DNA of 29,183 nt from contig CAIODK010000035.1 in the NCBI GenBank assembly GCA_903856995.1, positions 1 through 29,183 on the forward strand. Direction: 5' to 3'. The translations under genes and the position numbers were made by a program. This document shows positions 1-7,848 of this stretch, piece after piece. The notes under the pieces are model-generated. The model searched no databases. It was not told the DNA's origin and worked only from the letters and a program-made list of their open reading frames with translations. Origin of the DNA: an uncultured Burkholderiales bacterium (GTDB lineage: Bacteria > Pseudomonadota > Gammaproteobacteria > Burkholderiales > Burkholderiaceae_C). Every line of letters begins with the position of its first letter. Position 1 is the first letter of the stretch.

Positions 1-2
1 AC

Positions 3-248
3 CCGAAGCGCTGGATTGGTAAGGTAACGGTTCACACCACCGATGGACGCGTGTTGCAAGGCCGTGTCGATGAGCCCAAGGGTGACCCAGGCAACACGTT
101 GAGTCGCGACGAAATTACAGCCAAAGCCTTACGCCTTGCCGCGCATAGCGGTGGTGCCATGCCCGACGAGATGGCGGCTGTGGTTTTGCAACTCTGGCAG
201 GTCATGCAGTGGCCGACAGTGCCACGCACGCTGCTGTCGCGCCGATGA
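3..248 (+). CDS. MmgE/PrpD family protein, C-terminal end (5' truncated by window)
   Basis: The frame is open from the window edge to a TGA at 246-248 and encodes about 81 residues with no start. The stretch with GRVLQGRVDEPKGDPGNTLS followed by SRDEITAKALRLA matches the end of the second domain of MmgE/PrpD proteins (2-methylcitrate dehydratase and iminodisuccinate epimerase relatives), where a 'hPKGdPeNPLs' motif is followed by a short helical tail. The catalytic N-terminal domain lies outside the window, so the substrate cannot be told. It lies 78 bases upstream of a Bug-type solute-binding protein on the same strand. That pairing is very common in Burkholderiales and suggests uptake and use of an organic acid. 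Confidence 0.8.
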   Translation, partial: PKRWIGKVTVHTTDGRVLQGRVDEPKGDPGNTLSRDEITAKALRLAAHSGGAMPDEMAAVVLQLWQVMQWPTVPRTLLSRR

Positions 249-326
249 CAACTGAGGGGTTTTCAGGGGTATTAATCTTGATGGTTAGAACGATGATCCT
301 TGGAGAGTATTAAAAAGGAGACCGTG

Positions 327-1295
327 ATGCGAACCATTAAAACGCTGCTGACCGCCTGTGCTTTGGCCTGTGGATTGGTCCATGCGCAAACTTACCCAGA
401 CAAGTCCATCTCCTTGGTGGTGCCTTTTGCGGCCGGTGGGCCTACGGATGTGGTGGCACGCATGATCGCCATTCCGATGGGCAAGTCCTTGGGGCAACCT
501 GTGATTGTTGAAAACGTCAATGGTGCGGGGGGCACGATTGGCGCCACCAAGGTGGCCCGTGCTGCACCCAATGGCTACACCATCTTCTTGCACCACATGG
601 GCATGTCGACAGCGCCTGCGTTGTACAACAAGCTCAACTTTGACCCAATGACGGACTTTGAATACATCGGCCAAGTGCTGGATGTCCCCATGACCTTGTT
701 GGCACGCAAAGACATCCCAGCCAACAACTTGCAAGAGTTGATTGCCTACATCAAGGCCAATGAAAACAAAGTGTCGCTGGCCGATGCAGGCTTGGGCGCC
801 GTGTCCAACTTGTGTGGCCTGATGTTCAAAAGCGCCATCGGCGTCAACATTAACACCATCCCCTACAAGGGCACAGGCCCCGCCATGAACGATTTGTTGG
901 GCGGCCAAGTGGACATCTTGTGTGACCAAACCACGCAAACGGTGCCCATGATCAAGGATGGCCGCGTCAAAGTGTTCGGTGTCACCACGCTCAAGCGGTT
1001 GTCGGCACTGCCCAACGTGCCCACGCTGGACGAGCAAGGCTTGAAGGGCTTTGAAGTCAAAGTGTGGCACGGCATGTACGCGCCCAAAGGTACCCCAGCC
1101 CCTGTGCTGAAAAAGATCAACACAGCCCTACGCTTTGCGATGGCCGACCCCGTCATCAAACAACGCTTGGCTGATTTGAGCTCCGACATCCCCTCCTCAG
1201 ACAAAATGACGGCGGATGGTTTGAAGGACCACCTCAAGTTGGAAATCAACAAGTGGGGCCCCATCATCCGCAAAGCGGGCGTATCTGCCGATTAA
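327..1295 (+). CDS. Bug-family tripartite tricarboxylate transporter substrate-binding protein
   Basis: 322-residue periplasmic solute-binding protein of the Bug (TctC-like) family. Residues 1-20 form a Sec signal peptide (a basic MRTIK, a hydrophobic core, then LVHA before QTYPDK). The family features are YPDKSISLVVPFAAGGPTD, a central 'NGYTIFLHH' segment and the 'NVPTLDEQG' motif near residue 230. The ATG at 327 is preferred because AAAAAGGAG lies 5-6 bases upstream; an in-frame TTG at 300 is open but would add residues ahead of the signal peptide. No TctA/TctB membrane partners are visible, as is usual for orphan Bug proteins. The ligand is probably a carboxylate, but which one cannot be told. 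The stop codon overlaps the stop of nth on the other strand inside one TTAA. Confidence 0.93.
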   Translation: MRTIKTLLTACALACGLVHAQTYPDKSISLVVPFAAGGPTDVVARMIAIPMGKSLGQPVIVENVNGAGGTIGATKVARAAPNGYTIFLHHMGMSTAPALYNKLNFDPMTDFEYIGQVLDVPMTLLARKDIPANNLQELIAYIKANENKVSLADAGLGAVSNLCGLMFKSAIGVNINTIPYKGTGPAMNDLLGGQVDILCDQTTQTVPMIKDGRVKVFGVTTLKRLSALPNVPTLDEQGLKGFEVKVWHGMYAPKGTPAPVLKKINTALRFAMADPVIKQRLADLSSDIPSSDKMTADGLKDHLKLEINKWGPIIRKAGVSAD

Positions 1296-1930
1296 GGCTT
1301 TGTTGTCTTCGGCTTGAAGCTACAAAACTCAGACACGCCACACTGCCAGCACAGCGGCTTGCGTGCTTGGCACACATAGCGGCCATGCAAGATCAGCCAG
1401 TGGTGCGCGTCCACCAGGTAGGCGGGCGGGATGCGCTTCATCAGTTGCATCTCCACCGCCAGCGGTGTTTTACCTGGGGCTAAGCCCGTGCGGTTGCCCA
1501 TTCGAAAGATGTGGGTGTCCACCGCCATGGTGGGCTGACCAAAGGCCACGTTCAGCACCACGTTGGCTGTTTTGCGGCCGACGCCCGGCAGGGCCTCTAG
1601 CGCCTCTCGTGTACGAGGCACCACGCTGTGGTGTTGATCCACCAAGATGCGGCAGGTTTGCAGCAGGTGCTTGGCTTTGCTGTGGTACAGCCCAATCGTC
1701 TTGATGTGGTGCTCTAGACCATCCAGGCCTAGGTTCAAAATTTGTTGAGGTGTGTTGGCTGCTGGGAACAACAAGCGCGTGGCCTTGTTCACACCCACAT
1801 CGGTGGCTTGGGCACTCAACAGCACGGCGGCTAATAGCTCGAACACGCTGGTATATTCCAATTCGGTATTGGGCTGCGGATTGGCTGCTTTCAGCGTCGC
1901 AAAAAAAGGCTCAATGTGCTGTGTTTTCAT
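1292..1930 (-). CDS. nth: endonuclease III (base-excision DNA glycosylase/AP lyase)
   Basis: 212-residue bifunctional DNA glycosylase/AP lyase that removes oxidised pyrimidines and nicks the abasic site. The helix-hairpin-helix is LEALPGVGRKTANVVLNVAF, with the catalytic lysine at K120. The catalytic aspartate is D138 in VDTHIFR. The [4Fe-4S] ligands are C187, C194, C197 and C203 (C-X6-C-X2-C-X5-C). All of these fall at the same residue numbers as in E. coli Nth when translation starts at the ATG at 1930, which supports that start over the longer open frame reaching 2098. The gene is divergent from the aminotransferase with only 19 bases between start codons, so at least one promoter must lie inside the opposing gene. 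Confidence 0.97.
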   Translation of the reverse strand: MKTQHIEPFFATLKAANPQPNTELEYTSVFELLAAVLLSAQATDVGVNKATRLLFPAANTPQQILNLGLDGLEHHIKTIGLYHSKAKHLLQTCRILVDQHHSVVPRTREALEALPGVGRKTANVVLNVAFGQPTMAVDTHIFRMGNRTGLAPGKTPLAVEMQLMKRIPPAYLVDAHHWLILHGRYVCQARKPLCWQCGVSEFCSFKPKTTKP

Positions 1931-1949
1931 ACGACCATTATTCCCCACC

Positions 1950-3140
1950 ATGCAATTTGCCGACCGCCTCAACAACGTTGAAACCTCCGCCATTCGTGAA
2001 CTGTTCAAACTGCTGGGCAAGCCCGGCATCATCAGCTTTGCCGGCGGCTTCCCAGACAGTGCCATGTTTGACGTGGAGGGCATCCGCGAAGCCAGCAACC
2101 GCGCCCTGACCGAAGAGCCAGGTGCCGCCCTGCAATACGGCGCGACCGAGGGCTACAACCCCCTGCGCGAACAGCTCGCCGCCTTCATGGCCAACAAAGG
2201 CGTTAAGGGCTTAGACGCCAACGGTCTCATCGTCACCACCGGCAGTCAACAAGCGTTGGACCTGATTGCCAAAACCTTGCTGGAACCCGGTGATGTGGCC
2301 TTGGTCGAAGGCCCCACGTTCTTGGCCACCATTCAGTGTTTCCGTTTGTATGGCCCGCAAGTGGTGGGCGTGCCGATCGACGCGCACGGCGTGCAAGTGG
2401 ACAAGCTAGAAGAAATGATGGTGCAACACAAGCCAAAGCTTGTGTACCTCATCCCTACCTTTGGCAACCCCAGTGGTGCCACGCTGAGCCTAGAACGCCG
2501 TTTGCGCGTGCTGGAGCTCGCCGTGAAATACAAAACCGTGGTGGTGGAAGACGACCCTTATGGCGACCTGTACTTTGGCGAAGCACCGCCACCGTCGTTG
2601 CTCGCCTTGAGCGACCAAGTGCCGGGCAGCCGCGAGTGGCTGGTTTACTGCGGCTCGCTCAGCAAAGTGTTGTCGCCCGGCCTGCGTGTGGGCTGGATGA
2701 TTGCCCCGCCCGAGTTGTTGGCGCGCGCCACCATGTGCAAGCAGTTCAGCGATGCACACACCTCCACCTTCGCGCAAGCCACCGCCGCGCACTATCTCAA
2801 AGCAGGCCGCATGCCCGCCACCTTGGCACATGTGCGCAGCGTGTACGCCGAGCGTGCGCAGGCCATGGGCGAAGCCCTGAAGCGTGAGCTGGGCGATGCC
2901 TTGACATTCACTCAGCCACAAGGCGGTTTGTTCTTTTGGGCCAACCTCACAGGCGCAGGCGGCAAATTAAAAGACGGTGCTGAGTTAGCCAAACGCGCCA
3001 TTGAAAAAGGCGTGGCCTTTGTGCCGGGCGCACCGTTCTTTGCGAACGACCCTGATGCATCAGCCATTCGTTTGAGCTTTGCCACGGCGGATGTGGAGAA
3101 GATCAAAGACGGGATTGCGCGGCTAGGGCAGGCCCTTTGA
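1950..3140 (+). CDS. PLP-dependent aminotransferase, class I/II (2-aminoadipate/aromatic aminotransferase-like)
   Basis: 396-residue fold-type I aminotransferase. Visible family features are FAGGFPDSAMFD near residue 30, TTGSQQALDLIAKTLLEPGD at 97-116, the substrate/PLP asparagine in FGNPSGATLS (N173), EDDPYGDLYF at 200-209 (PLP-ring aspartate and tyrosine), the Schiff-base lysine K239 in YCGSLSKVLSPG, and the carboxylate-binding arginine in AIRLSFA near the end. The ATG at 1950 starts the standard 'QFADR' opening of this subgroup; the frame is open back to 1752 but that part lies over nth. Relatives include LysN-type 2-aminoadipate and multi-substrate aminotransferases. The amino-acid substrate cannot be decided from sequence or context. 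Confidence 0.92.
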   Translation: MQFADRLNNVETSAIRELFKLLGKPGIISFAGGFPDSAMFDVEGIREASNRALTEEPGAALQYGATEGYNPLREQLAAFMANKGVKGLDANGLIVTTGSQQALDLIAKTLLEPGDVALVEGPTFLATIQCFRLYGPQVVGVPIDAHGVQVDKLEEMMVQHKPKLVYLIPTFGNPSGATLSLERRLRVLELAVKYKTVVVEDDPYGDLYFGEAPPPSLLALSDQVPGSREWLVYCGSLSKVLSPGLRVGWMIAPPELLARATMCKQFSDAHTSTFAQATAAHYLKAGRMPATLAHVRSVYAERAQAMGEALKRELGDALTFTQPQGGLFFWANLTGAGGKLKDGAELAKRAIEKGVAFVPGAPFFANDPDASAIRLSFATADVEKIKDGIARLGQAL

Positions 3141-3153
3141 GTTAGTTGTTCGA

Positions 3154-3516
3154 TTAACCCGAAATCGTCTGATAAGCCGAAGCATCCATCAACCCATCTA
3201 ACTCGGCAGGGTTGCTGAGCTTGACCTTATAAAACCAACCCGCACCCTCAGGGTCGCTGTTGGCTAACGAAGGGTCAGCGCGCAGGGCTTCGTTGGCTTC
3301 CAATATTTCCACACTCGCGGGCATGTGCACGTCGGCGGCGGCTTTGACAGACTCGACCACACCGGCCACGGCGCCTTGTGCAAAGGTTTTACCGACTTCA
3401 GCGAAGTCGATAAACACGATGTCGCCCAAGGTGTCTTGTGCGTGTTGGGTGATGCCCACAAAAGCGGTGTCGCCTTCGATGCGCACCCAGGTGTGTTCTG
3501 CGTGATATTTATTCAT
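3154..3516 (-). CDS. gcvH: glycine cleavage system H protein (lipoyl carrier)
   Basis: 120-residue lipoyl carrier that shuttles the aminomethyl group between the P, T and L proteins of glycine cleavage. It opens with YHAEHTWVRIEGD, continues with VGITQHAQDTLGDIVFIDFAEVG, and carries the lipoylation lysine K58 in VVESVKAAADVHMP, followed by the typical NSDPEGAGWFYKVK segment. The usual 'SGEI' after the lipoyl hairpin reads 'SVEI' here. The ATG at 3516 is chosen because it opens the conserved domain; the frame stays open to 3603 inside the upstream gene. It begins 5 bases after the ETF:quinone oxidoreductase stop, so the two are probably co-transcribed. No gcvT or gcvP is in the window, so this may be a second GcvH or an H gene split from its system. 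Confidence 0.93.
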   Translation of the reverse strand: MNKYHAEHTWVRIEGDTAFVGITQHAQDTLGDIVFIDFAEVGKTFAQGAVAGVVESVKAAADVHMPASVEILEANEALRADPSLANSDPEGAGWFYKVKLSNPAELDGLMDASAYQTISG

Positions 3517-3521
3517 AGTTT

Positions 3522-5228
3522 TTACATGCCGCTGTAGTTGGGGCCGCCACCGCCTTCGGGCGTGACCCACACGATATTTTGTGTGGGGTCTTTGATGTCG
3601 CATGTCTTGCAGTGCACGCAGTTTTGCGCGTTGATTTGCAAACGATCGGAATTGTCTTCGTTCTTCACATACTCATACACACCGGCGGGGCAATAGCGGC
3701 TCTCGGGGCCTGCGTAGGTGGCGAGGTTGATGTTGACGGGCACTGATGCGTCTTTGAGCGTCAAGTGCGCGGGTTGGTTTTCTTCGTGGTTGGTGTTGCT
3801 GATGAACACGCTGCTCAAGCGGTCAAACGTGAACTTGCCGTCTGGCTTGGGGTAGTTGATTTGGGCGTGCTGTGCCGCAGGCTCCAAGCTCACGTGGTCG
3901 GGCTTGCTGCCATGCAGCGTCCACGGCGGGGTGTTGATGCCGAGCTTAGGCAGCAGCCATTGCTCGATGCCGGTCATGAGGGTGCCAACCAACATGCCTT
4001 TTTTGAACCACAGTTTGAAGTTGCGGTACTGGTGCAGCTCTGTGTGCAGCCAGCTCTTCTCAAACGCAGCTGGGTAGGCGCTCAGCTCGTCGTTGGCACG
4101 TCCTGCAGACACAGCCTCAAAAGCCGCATCGGCAGCCAACATGCCGCTCTTGATGGCGGCGTGGCTGCCTTTGATGCGGGCAGCGTTCAAGTAGCCAGCG
4201 TCGCAACCAATGAGTGCGCCGCCTGGGAACACGGTTTTGGGCAAGGCCTGTGGCGTGCCGTTGTTGATGGCGCGTGCACCGTAGCCAATGCGTTTGGCGC
4301 CTTCGAGGTGGGCTGCAATGGCTGGGTGGGTCTTCCAGCGTTGCATTTCTTCAAAGGGGCTGAGCCATGGGTTTTTGTAGTCGAGGCCGAGCACAAAGCC
4401 GAGGGTGACTTTGTTGTCTTCCAGGTGGTACAAAAAGCCGCCACCGAATGTGTCGTCTTGCATGGGCCAGCCAGAGGTGTGCACCACCAAACCGGGCTTG
4501 GCTTTGGAGGGGTCGACTTCCCACAGCTCTTTGATGCCGATGGCGTAGCTTTGTGGGTCGCGGCCTTCGGCCAAGTTGTATTTGGCAATGAGTTGTTTGC
4601 CCAAGTGACCGCGCGCGCCTTCGGCGAAGATCGTGTACTTGGCGTGCAGTTCCATGCCAAGCTGGAAGTTCTCTGTTGGCTCGCCGTCTTTGCCGATGCC
4701 GAGGTTGCCAGTGGCGACGCCCTTGACCGAAGGCACGCCGCCGTGCTCGGCACCATCGTTGTTGTACAAAACTTCAGCCGCTGTGAAGCCTGGGAAGATT
4801 TCCACACCGATGGATTCGGCGTGTGCCGCCATCCACTTCACCACGTTGCTGAGTGACACCACGTAGCAGCCATCGTTGTGGAAGTTGCGTGGCATCAACC
4901 AACCCGGCGTGCGTGTGGCGCCAGTTTCGGTGAGCATGAGCAAGTCGTCGCCGGTCACTTCTTGGTTGACGGGGCAGCCGAGCTCTTTCCAGTTGGGGAG
5001 GAGTTCGGTTAAGGCCTTGGGGTCCATCACCGCACCCGACAAAATGTGCGCGCCGGGCTCAGACCCTTTTTCCAGCACGACCACCGACACGTCGTTGCCT
5101 TTTTCAGCAGCGAGTTGTTTGATGCGAATGGCCGTGGCCAACCCACCGGGGCCGCCACCGACCACGACCACGTCGTATTCCATGGCTTCACGGGGGCCGA
5201 ACTGGGCGAGGATCTCTTCTTGTGTCAT
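3522..5228 (-). CDS. electron transfer flavoprotein-ubiquinone oxidoreductase (ETF:QO)
   Basis: 568-residue membrane-associated flavoprotein that takes electrons from reduced ETF (fed by acyl-CoA dehydrogenases) and passes them to ubiquinone. The FAD-binding Rossmann motif is DVVVVGGGPGGLATAIR at residues 19-35. The C-terminal ferredoxin-like domain holds the single [4Fe-4S] cluster ligands C513, C537, C540 and C543 (YCPAG, then NCVHCKTCDIKDP), and the protein ends in the typical GGGGPNYSGM. The start at 5228 (MTQEEILAQFGPREAMEYD) matches the usual betaproteobacterial N-terminus, although no strong ribosome site precedes it. It sits upstream of gcvH in a two-gene unit and is divergent from the SDR gene. 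Confidence 0.97.
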   Translation of the reverse strand: MTQEEILAQFGPREAMEYDVVVVGGGPGGLATAIRIKQLAAEKGNDVSVVVLEKGSEPGAHILSGAVMDPKALTELLPNWKELGCPVNQEVTGDDLLMLTETGATRTPGWLMPRNFHNDGCYVVSLSNVVKWMAAHAESIGVEIFPGFTAAEVLYNNDGAEHGGVPSVKGVATGNLGIGKDGEPTENFQLGMELHAKYTIFAEGARGHLGKQLIAKYNLAEGRDPQSYAIGIKELWEVDPSKAKPGLVVHTSGWPMQDDTFGGGFLYHLEDNKVTLGFVLGLDYKNPWLSPFEEMQRWKTHPAIAAHLEGAKRIGYGARAINNGTPQALPKTVFPGGALIGCDAGYLNAARIKGSHAAIKSGMLAADAAFEAVSAGRANDELSAYPAAFEKSWLHTELHQYRNFKLWFKKGMLVGTLMTGIEQWLLPKLGINTPPWTLHGSKPDHVSLEPAAQHAQINYPKPDGKFTFDRLSSVFISNTNHEENQPAHLTLKDASVPVNINLATYAGPESRYCPAGVYEYVKNEDNSDRLQINAQNCVHCKTCDIKDPTQNIVWVTPEGGGGPNYSGM

Positions 5229-5327
5229 TTGTGTGGTCTCGGTCTGTTGTCAGAGGTGGGACAGATTTTAGGCCCTGTCTCGCACGCACTTGTCATAATG
5301 AAATAACTCAACAAGCAGGAGGCCAGC

Positions 5328-6110
5328 ATGGCGTACAGCATGGATTTATCGGGACGCGTGGCTTTGGTCACGGGCGCATCGAGTGGCTTGGGGGCTCAGT
5401 TCGCCCGCACGCTGTCTCGCGCAGGTGCTGCTGTGGTGTTGGCCAGCCGCCGAGTCGACAAGCTCAAAGAGTTGCGTGCAGAGATCCAATCCGAAGGCGG
5501 CGACGCCCATGTGGTGAGCTTGGACGTCACCACTTTGGCCAGCATCAAATCCGCTGTGGCCCATACTGAGACCGAGGTGGGCAGCATCGACATCTTGGTG
5601 AACAACTCGGGCGTCAGCACCACCCAGCGCGTGCAAGACGTGACTGAAGAAGAGTTCGATTTCACCTTCAACACCAACGTCAAGGGCTCGTTCTTTGTGG
5701 CGCAAGAGGTGGGCAAGCGCATGCTGGCTCGCGCCAAGGGCGCAGCACCGGGCTCGTTCACAGGTGGGCGCATCATCAACATCGCTTCAGTGGCAGGCCT
5801 GCGTGTGTTGCCGCAGATCGGGCCGTACTGCATGAGCAAGGCAGCGGTGATTCAGATGACCAAGGTACTGGCCATGGAGTGGGGTCGCTTTGGCATCAAC
5901 GTGAATGCCATTTGCCCTGGCTACATCGAGACCGAGATCAACCGGCACCACTGGACCACCGAGCAGGGCCAAAAGCTGGTGAACATGCTGCCCCGCAAAC
6001 GCATTGGTCATCCAGAAGATTTGGATGCGTTGCTGGTGTTGCTCGCCAGTGCAGAGAGTTCTTTCATCAACGGGGCCATCATTTCGGCCGACGACGGGTT
6101 TGCAATATGA
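5328..6110 (+). CDS. SDR family NAD(P)-dependent oxidoreductase
   Basis: 260-residue classical short-chain dehydrogenase/reductase, cytoplasmic. The cofactor motif TGASSGLG is at 15-22. The usual NNAG is NNSG at 92-95. The catalytic residues are S154 (IASVAG), Y167 and K171 (YCMSK), followed by the ICPGYIETEIN segment. The aspartate in SLDVTT (D66) is the usual adenine-ring contact, and ASRR after the second strand hints at NADP(H). The start is well fixed: AGGAGG at 5317-5322 lies 5 bases ahead of the ATG. Its stop overlaps the thioesterase start in ATGA, so the two act together, probably on a hydroxyacyl- or ketoacyl-CoA type substrate. The exact substrate is not readable. Confidence 0.94.
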   Translation: MAYSMDLSGRVALVTGASSGLGAQFARTLSRAGAAVVLASRRVDKLKELRAEIQSEGGDAHVVSLDVTTLASIKSAVAHTETEVGSIDILVNNSGVSTTQRVQDVTEEEFDFTFNTNVKGSFFVAQEVGKRMLARAKGAAPGSFTGGRIINIASVAGLRVLPQIGPYCMSKAAVIQMTKVLAMEWGRFGINVNAICPGYIETEINRHHWTTEQGQKLVNMLPRKRIGHPEDLDALLVLLASAESSFINGAIISADDGFAI

Positions 6111-6529
6111 GATATGAGATTCCAGAAATTAAAAAGCTCGTCTACGAGACCGTGGTGCCCATCCGCTGGGGCGACATGGATCTCATGGGTCACGTCAACA
6201 ACACCATTTATTTTCGTTACCTCGAAATTGCGCGTGTCGATTGGTTGAATCAGTTCAACGCCGCGCCAGGACCCGAGGGAGAAGGCCCCGTGATCGTGAA
6301 TGCATTTTGTAATTTTTACAAACAGCTGGAGTACCCAGGCGATGTGTTGATCAAGATGTACGCCAGCGACCCTGGCCGCACCACCTTTGAAACGTGGGCC
6401 ACGATGGAGCAGGCCACCAACCCCGGTGTGATTTACGCCGCAGGCGGCGCGACCACGATTTGGATCGACTTCCCCAAACAAAAAGCAGTGGACTTACCCG
6501 ATTGGGTGCGCGAGATGGTCACGCCCTAA
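6107..6529 (+). CDS. acyl-CoA thioesterase, 4HBT/YbgC-like hotdog fold
   Basis: 140-residue single-hotdog thioesterase that would hydrolyse an acyl-CoA. The active-site stretch is RWGDMDLMGHVNNTIYFRYL; by family alignment D25 is the catalytic aspartate, and GHVNN begins the central hot-dog helix. The ATG at 6107 overlaps the SDR stop (ATGA), a sign of translational coupling; the frame is open further up, but only inside the SDR gene. The last codons overlap the convergent cysteine-cluster gene by four bases (CTAA). A dehydrogenase plus thioesterase pair suggests a beta-oxidation-like or aromatic side-chain step. Confidence 0.9.
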   Translation: MRYEIPEIKKLVYETVVPIRWGDMDLMGHVNNTIYFRYLEIARVDWLNQFNAAPGPEGEGPVIVNAFCNFYKQLEYPGDVLIKMYASDPGRTTFETWATMEQATNPGVIYAAGGATTIWIDFPKQKAVDLPDWVREMVTP

Positions 6530-6789
6530 AGAGGGTGAGGGGCTGTGGCCGCGTCCAACTGCGTGAGCCACAGCAACGCTGCATGTCGGTCTGCGCCGCA
6601 CATGTCAGCTGAAGGCTGCAAGCCGCCACAAAAAATGGGCCGCTCAGGCTTGCCAAACACCGCGCAGCGCATGTCGGGCAGCAACTGCGCACACGGCATA
6701 CCCGCAGGCTTGCCGTGGGGCATGCCGGGCAGGGGGCTGGTGATGGAGGGCGCGATGCAACACGCCCCGCATTCGCTGCGACATTGCAT
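6526..6789 (-). CDS. YkgJ family cysteine-cluster protein
   Basis: 87-residue protein of the YkgJ/Fe-S cysteine-cluster type. It has eight cysteines (residues 3, 7, 10, 11, 33, 42, 54, 64) and the family pattern CxxxCGACC, SPLPGMPHGKPAG, RCAVFGKPERPIFC, LQPSADMC. These are taken to bind a Zn or Fe-S centre; the function of the family is not established. It begins 6 bases after the stop of the peroxidase-related gene, so it is almost certainly co-transcribed with it. Despite its length, the well-placed cysteines and conserved spacing make a chance frame unlikely. Confidence 0.85.
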   Translation of the reverse strand: MQCRSECGACCIAPSITSPLPGMPHGKPAGMPCAQLLPDMRCAVFGKPERPIFCGGLQPSADMCGADRHAALLWLTQLDAATAPHPL

Positions 6790-6795
6790 TTACTT

Positions 6796-7380
6796 TTACT
6801 TTTGCTTGGGCACGCGGCCCATCAGATAAAACTCGGGGTTGGGCGACATGCCGCTAAAGCTGGCCATGCGGTTGCTCAAGCCAAAGAAGGCGGTGATGGC
6901 GGCGATGTCCCAAATGTCTTCGTCATTGAAGCCGTGGGCGTGCAGGGCCGTAAAGTCGGGGTCTTCCACCAAGTCACTGTGTTGGCAGACCTTCATGGCG
7001 AAGTCGAGCATGGCGCGTTGGCGTGGCGTGATGTCGGCCTTGCGGTAATTCACCGCCACTTGGTCAGCCACCAATGGTTTTTTCTCGTAGATGCGCAAAA
7101 TCGCTCCGTGCGCCACCACGCAATACAAGCACTGGTTGGCTGCGCTGGTGGTGGTGACGATCATTTCGCGATCGCCCTTGGTGAGGTTGCTCTCACGGCC
7201 CACCGACTCGGGCACCATCAAAGCATCGTGATAGGCAAAGAACGCGCGCCACTCAGCCGGGCGGCGGGCCAGTGCCAAAAAGACATTGGGCACAAAGCCC
7301 GCTTTTTCTTGCACCTCCAAAATTTTGGTGCGGAGGTCTTCTGGCAAGTCATGCAATTCGGGGTGGGGGTAGCGGCTCAT
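6796..7380 (-). CDS. peroxidase-related enzyme, AhpD/carboxymuconolactone decarboxylase-like fold
   Basis: 194-residue all-helical protein of the uncharacterised peroxidase-related branch of the AhpD-like superfamily. The redox motif NQCLYCVVAHGAILR supplies C84, C87 and H91, the CxxC...H arrangement of alkylhydroperoxidases. The N-terminal KAGFVPNVFLALARRPAEW and the C-terminal IAAITAFFGLSNRMASF are typical of the group. The ATG at 7380 is chosen because GGAG lies 9 bases upstream; the frame is open to 7464 but that part overlaps the divergent gene. It likely heads a two-gene operon with the cysteine-cluster protein and lies back to back with another member of the same superfamily. Confidence 0.9.
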   Translation of the reverse strand: MSRYPHPELHDLPEDLRTKILEVQEKAGFVPNVFLALARRPAEWRAFFAYHDALMVPESVGRESNLTKGDREMIVTTTSAANQCLYCVVAHGAILRIYEKKPLVADQVAVNYRKADITPRQRAMLDFAMKVCQHSDLVEDPDFTALHAHGFNDEDIWDIAAITAFFGLSNRMASFSGMSPNPEFYLMGRVPKQK

Positions 7381-7451
7381 GTCTGTGACTCCAAGGTTGG
7401 CGATAGTTGGGGCGATTATCCTTGGCATGAATTCGAACCCGAGGAACACAC

Positions 7452-7844
7452 ATGACAGACCCACACCCTAACGACACCGCGTTTGAGCAAGGCTTGGCCA
7501 AACGCACCCAAGTGATGGGTCAACCTTTTGTCGACAAAGCCTTTGCTGGCGCGACCGACTTCACCTTGCCCATGCAACACCACATCACCCGCGCCGCCTG
7601 GGGCGACACGTGGCAACGCGATGGCTTAGACCTCAAGACCCGCAGCCTCATCACCGTGGCGATGCTCACGGCTTTGGGTAAATCGCATGAGCTCAAAGGC
7701 CATGTGCGCGGCGCGTTGAACAACGGCGCGTCTGTCGAGGAAATTCAAGAGGTGCTGTTGCATGCCGCCATCTACTGTGGCGTGCCTGCGGCGGTGGAAG
7801 GTTTTCGTGCGGCGGCAGAGGTGGTGGACGCGCCTGCGGCCTAG
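7452..7844 (+). CDS. carboxymuconolactone decarboxylase family protein (PcaC-like)
   Basis: 130-residue protein close to 4-carboxymuconolactone decarboxylase, which acts in the protocatechuate branch of the beta-ketoadipate pathway. The family core is RAAWGDTWQRDGLDLKTRSL, then GHVRGALNNGASVEEIQEVL and HAAIYCGVPAAVEGFR. Length and motif order match PcaC, but no other pca gene is here, so the true substrate is uncertain; relatives are often annotated only by fold. The downstream CoA-transferase pair could belong to a ketoadipate-type route, but it is separated from this gene by a regulator on the other strand. The ATG at 7452 follows GAGGAAC. Confidence 0.88.
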   Translation: MTDPHPNDTAFEQGLAKRTQVMGQPFVDKAFAGATDFTLPMQHHITRAAWGDTWQRDGLDLKTRSLITVAMLTALGKSHELKGHVRGALNNGASVEEIQEVLLHAAIYCGVPAAVEGFRAAAEVVDAPAA

Positions 7845-7848
7845 TCCG

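Noticed and set aside
285..1070. Minus-strand open frame of 261 codons opposite the Bug protein
   Set aside because: His/Gln/Gly-rich shadow of a well-supported gene with no domain and no ribosome site.
3765..4856. Long open frame (363 codons) on the plus strand opposite ETF:quinone oxidoreductase
   Set aside because: It is fully antisense to a gene with intact FAD and Fe-S motifs, has a composition typical of a shadow frame (Val/Ala/Gln/His rich), and shows no recognisable motif.
5289..5299. Possible promoter TTGTCATAAT ahead of the SDR gene
   Set aside because: CATAAT could be a -10, but no -35 of reasonable quality lies 16-18 bases upstream, so it was not listed.
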